From positions 53,888,635 through 53,952,634 of the forward strand of contig NC_087069.1 in NCBI RefSeq assembly GCF_963678635.1: a stretch of 64,000 nt of DNA, in the 5' to 3' direction. Positions 33,559 through 44,266 of the stretch are shown piece by piece. The position numbers were made by a program, and so were the translations under genes. The DNA is from Symsagittifera roscoffensis. Taxonomy: Eukaryota; Xenacoelomorpha; Acoela; Convolutidae. A model generated the notes under the pieces. It was not told the DNA's origin. It saw nothing but the letters and a program-made list of their open reading frames with translations, and did no database searches. Position 1 is the stretch's first letter; each line of letters starts with the position of its first letter.

Positions 33559-35351
33559 GCCGACAACTTGGATCCCTCCATCGTTCCAATTCCCATCCAG
33601 CAAACCTCCAAAACCCAGTTCCCATTATACCACTTTTCGCTTTTCCCCCACCTGATTATATAATTAACATACCATCCAGCACGAATTCAGATACTAACAC
33701 AGACACCTCAGTTTTTCGTACAATTTCACAATTTAACAACTCAGACCTCGAAACTCCTGACGAATTTGCAAACTCCGAACCCTCTCCTTCCACTTATTCC
33801 CAAACCAACTCCCAAAAATTTTCACAACCCCCTTTTAGACCTATACACGCCAGCCAACCACTACCATCTCTTTCCACTCCCTCCTACCCATCTCAAGTCA
33901 CTCCAACCTATACTCCATCCCCTTCAGACAGATCGACCAACAATTCCCCAGATATCCCTCAAATTTCCTCAGAACTAGACAATTATATTACCCTCCAACA
34001 ACAAATTATCCACCCCAATACCCTTACTATAAATCACCTTTCATCCATGACAACAAATTCCGGCCCCTCAACACCAACACCATTATCAGACTATACTCAA
34101 TCCATTATCTCCACTGAAACATCCACTAGCACTAACCGAGCTTACCGCACTTTCAAAAGAAAATTCCCAAATCACCCATTCACTACTAAACCAGGCACAG
34201 CAAAAGAATATATTGATCATCCGAAACATACAAACACCAAACAATTCCTACAAACTAATCTACCATCATTTCCTCAGTACACTTTAAATACATCCACAAT
34301 TAACGATAACACCACAAATTATGTAGACGAATACGTCTTGTTACCAATACTTCATTGGACATCATATTATCACTATTCTAACCCTCTTTACTTACCACTT
34401 TACAACACTATAACTGATAATGATAATTGCAAAGACATGTTACACAAACTAACAACCGCACAAACACTGCAACAATTCACTTATGTAGAATTCAAAAAAC
34501 TACTCAAGGAATACACTGCAACCCGCGCTAACGACTTCACTATTGAATATTACGATCATAACATCATACGCCCTAACCACGACCAGTTTCTAGATGACGA
34601 CCGCTTTGCTAACCCACAATTAACCAAAAAATTTTTCATCTCAACACCATATATTTTCACAATTAATATTTTTGATAAAAGAAACGATCACATCATTTCA
34701 GAAGCCCTCATTAACACACAAGCCTATCAAAGCTTCCTAGAAAAATTTGATTTATTCACACTAACCTTTCACTTCCTTACACCGCAGGAACGAGATCTGC
34801 ACTGCTCCCACGATATTATATTACGCACTAAACAAACGCACACTTACACATATTATCGTTTTATTCAAAATCACTTCCATCTACATACACCCTCACGACA
34901 ACCCCACCACCGTTTCCAATTCATTAACTCGAAATACACATCACCATTTTTCCTTAACTTCACTTATTGTATAAAACATACTAACCTTCACGGCATCCTC
35001 CGCAATTATGACCCCATTCATCAAATGTATATATTCTGTCCCATCATCAACTCCTTCCAAGATAAAGAATCCCGACCCTTCCTCGTCCCGCATGAATTCC
35101 TACAACCCATTGAAATCCCTATTCTTGAATTCATACATAACACCAAATATAACCATAAACTTTATAATTTAATTAACAACACACCTCATGAGTTTGCAGT
35201 AGGCACAGAAGAACTAAACATCATCAAAGCACTTCAATTGCTTTGGCCACTGCTTCAAACTAAAAACATCATTCGTATTTTGGCTAAATTACTAACATCA
35301 TCAAAACTAATTCAAGACCTCTTTCCCCATGGATTTTTCCCCGAAGACTAG
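33555..35351 (+). CDS. Accessory ORF C: unrecognised 598-aa protein
   Basis: ATG at 33555 overlaps the env stop as ATGA. The 598-codon frame is intact and ends at TAG 35349-35351. Residues 1 to about 195 are Ser/Pro/Thr/Asn-rich and likely disordered. From about 200 onward the sequence is ordered and rich in Tyr, Phe, His and Asn, with stretches such as YVDEYVLLPILHWTSYYHY and FDLFTLTFHFLTPQERD. No signal peptide or clear membrane segment was seen, and no enzyme motif. Good preservation, beside a broken gag-pol, argues it is a real gene of the element. GTAAGT begins directly after its stop, so its mRNA may be spliced 3' of the coding region. Function unknown. Confidence 0.7.
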   Translation: MSRQLGSLHRSNSHPANLQNPVPIIPLFAFPPPDYIINIPSSTNSDTNTDTSVFRTISQFNNSDLETPDEFANSEPSPSTYSQTNSQKFSQPPFRPIHASQPLPSLSTPSYPSQVTPTYTPSPSDRSTNNSPDIPQISSELDNYITLQQQIIHPNTLTINHLSSMTTNSGPSTPTPLSDYTQSIISTETSTSTNRAYRTFKRKFPNHPFTTKPGTAKEYIDHPKHTNTKQFLQTNLPSFPQYTLNTSTINDNTTNYVDEYVLLPILHWTSYYHYSNPLYLPLYNTITDNDNCKDMLHKLTTAQTLQQFTYVEFKKLLKEYTATRANDFTIEYYDHNIIRPNHDQFLDDDRFANPQLTKKFFISTPYIFTINIFDKRNDHIISEALINTQAYQSFLEKFDLFTLTFHFLTPQERDLHCSHDIILRTKQTHTYTYYRFIQNHFHLHTPSRQPHHRFQFINSKYTSPFFLNFTYCIKHTNLHGILRNYDPIHQMYIFCPIINSFQDKESRPFLVPHEFLQPIEIPILEFIHNTKYNHKLYNLINNTPHEFAVGTEELNIIKALQLLWPLLQTKNIIRILAKLLTSSKLIQDLFPHGFFPED

Positions 35352-35432
35352 GTAAGTATACTTTAATTATATTCACTAATAAATATGTAAGTTACTAACC
35401 ATTCTTTATAATGTTTCATTTTCTTTTTCTAG
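35352..35432 (+). other. Probable 81-bp intron just 3' of ORF C
   Basis: Donor TAG|GTAAGTATA abuts the stop codon of ORF C, and the acceptor is TTTCTTTTTCTAG|CC. Both borders match consensus and a pyrimidine tract precedes the acceptor. Splicing here leaves the stop intact. The donor could instead join some other downstream acceptor. Confidence 0.55.
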
Positions 35433-36970
35433 CCCTCTCATCACCATTATCTATAAAATGGAAAAATACAAAAAAATAGAAAACTTTTCCAAAACTACAA
35501 ATCATCAATCTTATTTGCTAAAACGATTTTGCTAAACAATTTAAATAATCTAAACCCTTCGCAATATATAATGTTTTAAAATTCATACAAATGTAATAAA
35601 TTAATCTATAAATTTTTCTCACCAAGCATTAAAATTACATACGATGAAAATTTATAACTTCAAATTTCCCCAAATGTAGTAAAATTCCAAATTCTAGCTG
35701 TAAATTAATAAAATGCTAAAGCAGTGCTAACCTTTTCCTTCATTCGCACAAGAATTCTATCCATACTCGCACAGCTCGCCCACGAAGAATTGTTTAAAAT
35801 AATGATTTTATGTTCCAAGCTTTCAATAACAACAACTTCAACTAATGATAACAAGTTTCCAACTTTCCTTTAACCCGGTTGGAATGGAATTATACACTAT
35901 ACTAAACTAACCAACGCAAATGACTAAACACCACAAATCATGAAATAACAGCATGAGTAAGAAAAGAACAACAACGGTACCCAAACCGGATTAACCCAGC
36001 TCAAAACTGGATAATTTATTCTTTTGAAGACTATTACAAAGTCAACGAAAGAAATAATAAAACACAAAAAAGTCGAAAGACAAACCCATACCAAAAACAA
36101 TTCGATTTATGAAAAAGGACACAACCATAAACAAAATAAGAAAACCCAGAAAAACCCACCATATAATGTTAACACAAATCCTAATCCTAACCCACCAGAG
36201 AGGACGTCCTGAGCATGCTCTATAGCCGGCCTAACCCACCGCGCTACGTCACGCTTTGTGACCACACTTCTATTTTTAATAAGAGGTACTCAAGGGTGAG
36301 TAACTCTTCAAAATAACCAAACTAAAATAAAAAGCTTTTGTGAAAACAATTAACCAAGATCATAACTAAAAAACAATTAAAACAAAATTATAAAATGTGA
36401 AATCATAATATGCAGTATATAGATCACATACAACAACCAAGACGAACATCCAAAGACTAGACGATCCCATCACAAATGAAGAACGAATGGCTACCAATCA
36501 AAACCGACATGCCGCACACAATCACAACTTAAAGGATTTAGAGTACGACTTGACTTCGCAGCAAAGGACTTCATTGAACCAGACCAATGACCACCTCGAT
36601 GCTCAAGCATACGTACAGATCCGAAAAACAAGGCATCTCTTCCAAACACGAACTTCACGCCATCTCTAGACTAGGATTGATCACAATCAACCCTCTACAA
36701 ATGCAAGCAGAAATGACATAGCAAAGCATTTTGAATTCTGGAATCTAAAACGATTTCATTCATCGGAAATCACATTCGTTGTTGAACGACGACGATCAAC
36801 TTCAGCGTCCTGGACCTTCCTTAAGACATTGGTTCTAGTCACGGACCTCTCTTCTCCAGAAAGCGAGAAGAAAAGAAAATGATGTTCGCCAAATACAACC
36901 GTTCATCATCCATCCTTCACCTACAGAGGAAAAGAGATAAAACTCAAAAACTCTGTAAAACCCGGATGGG
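35433..36970 (+). other. 3' untranslated region of the retroelement
   Basis: About 1.5 kb without a convincing gene; short frames at 36024-36212 and 36487-36669 are Lys/Asn-rich and probably chance. A purine run AGAGGAAAAGAGA at 36925-36937, about 33 bp before the 3' LTR, is the best polypurine-tract candidate; the bases touching the LTR (GGATGGG) are another. Confidence 0.5.
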
Positions 36971-37382
36971 TGGAACCTAATCCAAACTACATATTTTATT
37001 ATTCATAATTTAGATATTAAATCACTGTAAAGTATTTAATACTAACCAATCACAATCCATCTAACTAACTACCCACTTATTTGTAAGTGCTGAAATTACT
37101 TGTAATTTCAGCACCAGAGAGATTTGAATTTAACTTAGAAAATAGTTGACTCTTTCCGAGTACTTCAGCAGCCGCAACAATACCAGTATACTCTAGATCT
37201 ATTGAGCCTAGCAGAGACTAGTTAAACACCCTGAGACTAGTAGTAATAAGAGTAAGATTAGGATCGGTATTAGACTAAGAAGTTGCACGAATCTATCCGG
37301 CCGAAAATAAGATAGCGTGACGAGCAGACGTTGTACCCTATCCGAAATTACTCTATGAGTTTAACCAATTACACTTAACTCA
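36971..37382 (+). repeat. 3' LTR, 412 bp
   Basis: Same length and ends as the 5' LTR (TGGAACC...AACTCA), followed by the CTGT target duplication. It carries the 28-nt palindrome at 37087-37114. Differences from the 5' copy include CTTTCCGAG for CTTTTTGAG and GACGTTG for GACGGTG. Confidence 0.95.
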
Positions 37383-37640
37383 CTGTTCCAGAAAGTACAC
37401 CTTCACTATCCATGCGCTGATTTTCATTATTGTGTCTAATTCACTTTTTTTTGATTCAGCTGCACGTATTCGGCTGTTTTTTGTGCTTTTGTGTCATTCT
37501 CAATAAGTTCCTCGAGAATAGCCGACGGTGGCCTCATTGCTGTTGTGAGTCTGTTTCGTAGCAATACTTGTCCTTTTATCATTTGGCTACCGCCATCGGT
37601 TGTCCGAAGATCCATTTCAAGCACTCCACTCAGGTTTTTT
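37383..37640 (-). pseudogene. Continuation of the old minus-strand gypsy remnant
   Basis: A 62-codon minus-strand frame (37436-37624: MLEMDLRTTDGGSQM...AEYVQLNQKK) lies immediately beyond the 19-kb insertion. It is charged and gag-like, in the same orientation as the remnant at 16640-18427. I infer both belonged to one element split by the insertion. No domain is diagnostic in this piece alone. Confidence 0.4.
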
Positions 37641-40600
37641 GTTTGCTTACGCCAGAATGGCGAAACTTAAAAAAAAAAAATCGATCCAGACTGGACTCTG
37701 CCATGTCATACTTTATTCTTAGTTAACCGAGTATCCAGAAGGTTGGTAAGTTTCTTCCACTAGAAGAGATCCACCAATTGGTAATAATAATCTCACGAGA
37801 GAAAGAAAAATGGAAGTAAGAAAATAGAAACAATGTTTCGATTTCATAAGAAAGTTTTTACCGCTTCACTGGTGCCGCAAAGGTCACTGCATATTCTTGG
37901 CATTCACGGCCGAACAGAGATGTTTGCGCACTTCAATAGATTAGAATGGTTTATCAGTAAAAACAAAATCGATAATATCAAAGTATTTAAACGCGGTTAG
38001 ATGACAATTGTGTCAAAATGGGGCACACGTGAATGTCAAATGAAGAAACAAGTTTTGTATTGGACAATCAAACTCTCCATTTTTGTTGTTGTGGTTTTGG
38101 CAAGGCATCGAAGGAGTGAGATGTTTCTTCCATCAATTGGCAAAAAGTATTCAAACGAATGATGTTATTTAGAAGGTTGTTACAAAAAGCAGCTTTTATT
38201 AGTTCATCTTGGCGTAAGTTTTTGCGATTTTTTGATACACCTGAGAAATATATTCGCTACCACAGTTCTCTACAAAATTTAGGAAAACGTTAGTTTTATA
38301 ATAAGTGTCGAAATACGCTTATTGGGAAGACTTTCGAGCAAATTTTCCAGTGGTTTAAGATAAGAGAAGCAAGACAAATTTTTTGGTCGCAATACAGGAA
38401 AAAAAAAACTTAATAAACTTTTCTTCAAAAAAAATAAAAAAAATAGTCGAAATTTTCGAAATCTTTTTTCAAACCAACATTTTGAGCGCCTTTGTTGAAA
38501 AATTTTTTTGTCTCCAAATCATTCAAATATGAGCAGTCTTTTTTATTCAATTTTTTTTGGTTATCTTGTTTTTTTATCACTTTTTAGTATTATACCAAAA
38601 ATATATTGACTTTTTGAAAGATGTTAAAATTGCTAATTCTGACGCACTTTGAAAACAATTTTGTTTTAGAAGGTTAATGCCAGCCACAAATATTCAACAA
38701 GAAAGATGATTGAACAGAAAAAACTTTCCTGGAGTTTTCATCGAAAGATCAAACACGGGTTATTCTTTGAAAAACTCATTAAGTACAAAAGATAGATAAG
38801 TTTGAGAGAAAACAAATTGGAAGCACATATTAACGTATTCAGGCAATTAAAGATTTTGAAATCTTTATAGGATTAAGCAGATGGAAGAAGAATGATTTTA
38901 TTCTGTGATAAGCAATCAGAAAGTTTTTTTTTTCAAATTTTCTAGGCCAGTCATTTCACGAATTATCTTGGATTTGAAAAGTCTCCTACTGTTCCTAATT
39001 TAATGTTGCTCTTGATAGCGAGCGCAAGCGCAAATAATATCTGTTAACCACCCCAGTGAGGTGATTGACTTGTTTTCAAAGCGATCATAAAAAACTTATT
39101 TTTAGTAACTATATTCGAATTTTGTAATTTTTGTTCAAGTTTGTTCAAAAACAATTTTTTGAACAGAAGAAAAACTGTTAATCAATTTGTCTACCATATC
39201 GAAGAAACAAAATTGTCTACCCACCACATCGTCATGATCGAAAAATCTATATATCTGACAAAAACGGTTGAAACAGAATCGATTGCTTCAAATTTATTCA
39301 AAAATTTATAGACTTCTCGAAGAAAGTTTCAATCAAAACCGATCGCGTCCAACTCGTACTCATGAAAATCAACTGACTAAAATCTTTCAGGTTATTTCAA
39401 AAAACTGTTTTGTAGAAAAAGGTTTAAAAAATTTAAAGGAATTTTTAATGAAAACGTTGGAGAAAATAAATTTGACACAATTTAAAAACTATTTGAATTT
39501 AGAAAAATCTGTCAACCAAATGATTTCAGCCAAAGTTTGAGTCAGCGGAAAAAAATCCAGATTTTTTGAAAGAAAACTCAACCACTGAATAAACCAAAAT
39601 TTTTCTTTGAAAGGAGATTTTTAGATGAAAAAAAATGGGCAATTTTGAAAGCAATTAATTTTAAGGCAGCAGACAAAAACTGAAATGCAAAACTTCTAAA
39701 TGCGTAATAGGGATAACTTTTCATCTAATTTCCTAATGTTAAAACTATTTCTCAATGTTTTCGATAAAAATGAGATAACTTAGCAACAAGATTTTTAGAC
39801 TTCGAATAACCGTCAGTGGGATTTGCTGTTTGACGGGCATAAAAAGAAATAGGTTGCTTCAGATTAATTTTAATAACTAAATTTGAAAACCTAAAAAAAT
39901 TCATTTTGTTGGTAATCTAGAAAACAATTAATCTAAACAACTAAAACAGGCTCGATGTTCCTTATTTTATTTTAAAAAACTTTTTGAATAAAGAACTTCA
40001 AAACTATTTCAACAAATTTTACCATTTTACACGTTTAAAAGTTTTACCAATTTTATTTTTCCGTTTTAAGAACATGACAAAAATAACCTTGCCAAAACTT
40101 GTTTTTTTTCTATGAATTGCAAACCTGTTTCAATTCGATGTGTATCTGAACTATCAATAAGCTACTTTTGACTTTTAATTTCGTGCCCGAATTTTGAACT
40201 TTTGATAGATCATACAAGGATTTCGCTTTTTGTTATGCATTCAAAAATTTTGTTTTTATAGTTTCTAGGCCAGTTGATTCAAAACATACCGTGAATTCGA
40301 AAATGTCTTGGGTATTTTCTATTGTGGTTCTTGATAGCGAGCAAAAAAATCTCTCATCAATTAACGCCATAAGCTAATCAATATCGAAATTGTTCTTGTT
40401 TTGTAAATTTGATTCCAAACTTCTCATTAGAAACATTAACGTTTCTTAAAAGAACGTTTCTTCTCATCACAACCTACTCTAATGAAAAAAATTAGGTTAT
40501 CAAAGAAACCAGTACAAACAAAACCGCTTGCATCAAAGTACTGAAAAAATTTCCGTTTAAAAAAAGTAGAACTTTGGAATCACAACCTATTGCATCAAAC

Positions 40601-42740
40601 TGGTACTCTTAAAATGCAAAAGACAACTGATTAAGTTCAATTTTTCACTCCATTTATTTTTATAAAGGAAAAAACAACAAAACTTTTTGTACCTTTGGTG
40701 CCCTTTTGGGGAACAGTTGTTGAAATTTTTAGTGCGAGTTTTGAAGGAAATCACCGCGATCTTTTTTGAAAGCAAATGAAACTGAATTAAACATAAACCA
40801 AAAATCAACTTGAAAATTAGTCAAATATTTGGTATTGGGCGTTATTAAAACTCTATTTTAGTTTTTTTTAAAAAGTTGAGGTAAGAAGATTCAATGAGTC
40901 AAAAAATTATGAGAAAGACGACTGTTTAATTTTTATTATCCAAAAAGTAGAAAAAAGTTTTTTTATGTAATTCCGTGAATTTAGAGATTTGACTTTCAAG
41001 ATCAATTTTTTTAACTTGCAATTTGCAGGTTTGTCTGTAGAGCAGTAAATGCTCGATCAATTTAGCTTTTGAGCCAAATCATTTGTAATATCTTTGTGAA
41101 TGATAGCGCACACTAAACCATCAGTCTTTAACGTACTAGCTATCCAAAAAAAAGGCATGACATCATTTTATCCTATACAATGACTCAGTCTAAGAACTTA
41201 TGTGTTCAAACCATCAGTCCAGAAAACTGTTTTCAAAAGAAAAATCTTTGTCTTGAAAAGAATTTTCATTTGACAACAATGGAAAAACAAATCTGCAAAA
41301 TTAATTTCCAAACCATCGTTTTTTTTTTTTACTTTTGACGCACAAAACAGTAGGACACGAATTAAGTTTATATGGTCAGTTTTTTGAATTCTAGAAGTGT
41401 CTATAAATGATAAGCAAAAACTCTTGTTCAAGTCTATTGCAATTCTTTTTTACAGAATTTTGCGATAGTTTTTTTTATTTTAAACTCTCAAAAAGATTAT
41501 TAGATTTTAAAATAAACTAATTTTTCCTGCGGTTTTGTATAAAATTTCAATTGAACTATGATGAGCTTTCCCAAATTTTGTTCAACTCATTTTTAAATGC
41601 GTCGTTTGCCATCGGTTTTTTCATCAATCGATATGCACAATTGCGTTTTACATTGTTTTTTTGATTTTGAATTACGATTACAATTTTTTCATGCCTCCTT
41701 ATCAGAAATTTTTTGAAAAAAATTACAAATTATCAAATAACTGTTTCTTTTGTTATGCAAGTGTCAGCTGTTGTTTAAATTTTTGGGTGATAGTATTTCG
41801 GTAGTCGTTATATAGAAATTTGTTTTTGCATAAATCTCACAAAAACTTTTTTTTTCGTTTTCGTCAAACATTTGAGTTTTTTCAGTGGGTTGAAGCAATA
41901 TTTCTAACTCATATCAAACAATTAAACAATTTCATTCATATCGTGCCTTGTGAAAGGAAAGAATTTTCAACTGAGTTATTAAAAATAGTTTCAGTGTAAC
42001 TGAGGTCCCAAAAACTTGATATTTATTTATCAGCAAGATAACAGAAAATCTTTTGATTTCAACCAGAATTAATATTTTTTCGACATTATTTTTTTGAGCA
42101 AACAATTATTTTGTCTTAATCCAGATAAAATTGAAAAAACTTTCTTTTCGTTAAATAATGTTGATGTATATCACCATAAATCAAAATAAACATTTTTTCA
42201 TGTTATGTTTATTCTCAACCAACATAAATCAATTTTGAACCGCATAACAAACGCGCTGTAGTGTCTTAATAGTTTTATACAGAACGATAAGTTCTAATTA
42301 GGAAAAAAGAAACCTGCATGAGGACTTAGTTTAGATCTTTGGCTTTTTGATGAACACAATCAACTCTAATTTCGCTTTTTGAAAGTTTGCTTTGAAAGTT
42401 TTGACCCAAAAAAAGCCTCTCTGTTGCCTTCTAGGTCCATAGACAAATGCCCCTTGAAATGTTTCTTAACGTTTTATCCGGCTAATTTCTCACAAAAAAA
42501 ACAGGTAAGAAAACCATTTGTCAAAGTTTCAAACGTGAATCTCTTAGAGTTGTAAAAAAAAGCAAAAGTTTGAAAAAAAAACGTTTGAACTTTTCAATGC
42601 TTAAAAACTGAACTTTGCAAATTCTATATCCCTTTTATGTCCCATTTAAAATTATATTGTAATTTTCGCATAAGCAACTCAACAACTAGAAATAACTTCC
42701 CAAAAAAAACTTTCTGGTATGTCCCATTACAGCCCCTCGA
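37641..42740. other. AT-rich stretch without recognised genes
   Basis: About 5 kb of A/T-run-rich DNA. The only frame near 90 codons (39268-39540, +) is Lys/Asn/Leu-rich and unconvincing. Some phrases recur at about 1.3-kb distance (TTCTAGGCCAGT at 38939 and 40264; TTGATAGCGAGC at 39013 and 40331), suggesting an old duplication. No transposon ends were identified. Confidence 0.45.
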
Positions 42741-44266
42741 GCCTAGTAGAAAGAAAATTAAAGCCAGGCCAGCAAGTCAAATTATTTTGACTTTCTTTCG
42801 TATAAGCGTTCTCAAAAAACTGAATCGAAAATGGGTCCGAATTTTAGCGCTTCATATAGTTACTAGTTGTGCATAACAAACCAAGATACGCAAGGTATTT
42901 CACTGGGCATGTATAAAACTTGTCTGAGTTTTTCCCTAAAGGACCTATAATGAGAAAGACAATTTACTCTCCAAGTTTAAAAAAAATTCTCAAACGGATA
43001 GCTTGAACTTTCTTTTCTCTTCATCCAACAACTCATAGAAAGGTCCAATTTGGGCTGTTTTTTATTAATTCTTTTCAAACCACTAAAGAGTCAAAATAAA
43101 TTCATAATTGAAAATCTAGTTTTTAACGTTATCGTAATGCAAAGAAATTAGGCATTTTGAACAAAAACTAAAAATTGTGAACAGCTTTAATCATCATAAA
43201 TTATTTGTTATCATCATGGCTTTTTGCTTAAAGAGATGTAAGACTACCATTGACTTTGGAATTTAAGACTTTGAAAGAGAGCTTCAGCTAAAATTTATGA
43301 TCTCTAGATAACCGAGTCAGTGCTAAATTTTTTGGACCATTCTTTGGATGAATGCATAATTATAATCCGCAAACAATACCCCCCCGCCAACCAGTAATTT
43401 ATTGCTCTCATTTTTAATGAATCAGAAACAATTAAACCCGAACTGTGAATTAGCATATGTGTGATTATTCCTGTATAGAAAAATCGTACTTCTCTTAGAA
43501 ACTAGCAAAACATGATCCATAGACAAAAATAAATTGACAAACTGAAAGGGGTAGCTGTGGGGATGGGGTTGGGATAATAATTTTTGGCTTATTTCCAACC
43601 CCAGTTTGTTGTCACGGTGTCATAATATAATAAAATTTTACATGGAGAAATACTAATTTTTGTGAAAACTTTTGTTCTTCTTGTCCTACATCATAACTTT
43701 ACGCAGCCATAAAATCACGTAAGAAAACTAAGAAAATGAAAAAAGGTTCCATATTTTTTGGCTCGTTTCAAATCCCTATAATTCGTTTTTTTTCTCCCTA
43801 GTTGCTAAATGTTTTATACAGGCCTAATGCGTGATTACACAATGTAAGAAACGATGTAATTTTTTTTCACATTTTTTGGTCTTTTCTTCGCGCATTGTGA
43901 CACATTGTGTTCACGCTGAAATTTAAATTTGGGGAAATAATGCCTGAAAATTGTTGCTAATTTTCTGTTAGACAAAAAAAGGAGAGACTCATTATATTCT
44001 CTTGAGGAAACACTTTTTACTACTAAAAAAGAGCTCTTTTTCTTCCCCCCACCCAAACCTCACGTAAACATCAATTTTATGGTGCAACTGTAACGAGGGG
44101 TTTCACAAGGTTTAACATGAAGATCAAATATGTTTGTCAAAACGTAATTACCTCGCATGCCAATTTTTTGAACATTCGGATAAATTGAACACAATTTCAC
44201 ACCTAGGGTTTTGCAAGTTGGGGGAGGGGGGGTAGAAAAAAAGGCGTGTTTCCCATTATAGCCGCA
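42741..44266. repeat. 1526-bp tandem duplication, unit 1
   Basis: It begins at GCCTAGTAGAAAG and repeats at a fixed offset of 1526 bp. The two units differ at only about five positions by eye and contain no indels that I noticed. No gene lies inside; the small minus-strand frames at 43835-44056 and 45361-45582 are the same repeat. The last quarter is a long-arm MITE arm (GAGCTCTTTTTCTTCCCCCC onward). Confidence 0.93.

Larger units (their letters stand above)
18428..37382 (+). mobile_element. 19-kb Ty3/gypsy-type LTR retroelement with env and two extra ORFs
   Basis: Two 412-bp LTRs with TG...CA ends bracket 18955 bp. CTGT precedes the left LTR (18424-18427) and follows the right one (37383-37386), a 4-bp target duplication. 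The order is LTR, primer-binding site, 1.7-kb leader, gag with zinc knuckle, aspartic protease, RT/RNase H, integrase with GPY/F-like tail, an 850-bp spacer, three overlapping ORFs including env, a 1.5-kb 3' region and LTR. Protease-RT-RNaseH-integrase order is that of Ty3/gypsy elements. Gag-pol is broken by in-frame UAA codons and small indels; env and the last ORF are open throughout. The two LTRs differ at about nine of 412 positions by eye, so insertion is moderately recent. Confidence 0.92.

Noticed and set aside
36185-36265. tRNA- or SINE-like sequence (reverse complement GCGCGGTGGGTTAGGCCGGC)
   Set aside because: It resembles an A-box, but no matching B-box and no cloverleaf could be drawn.
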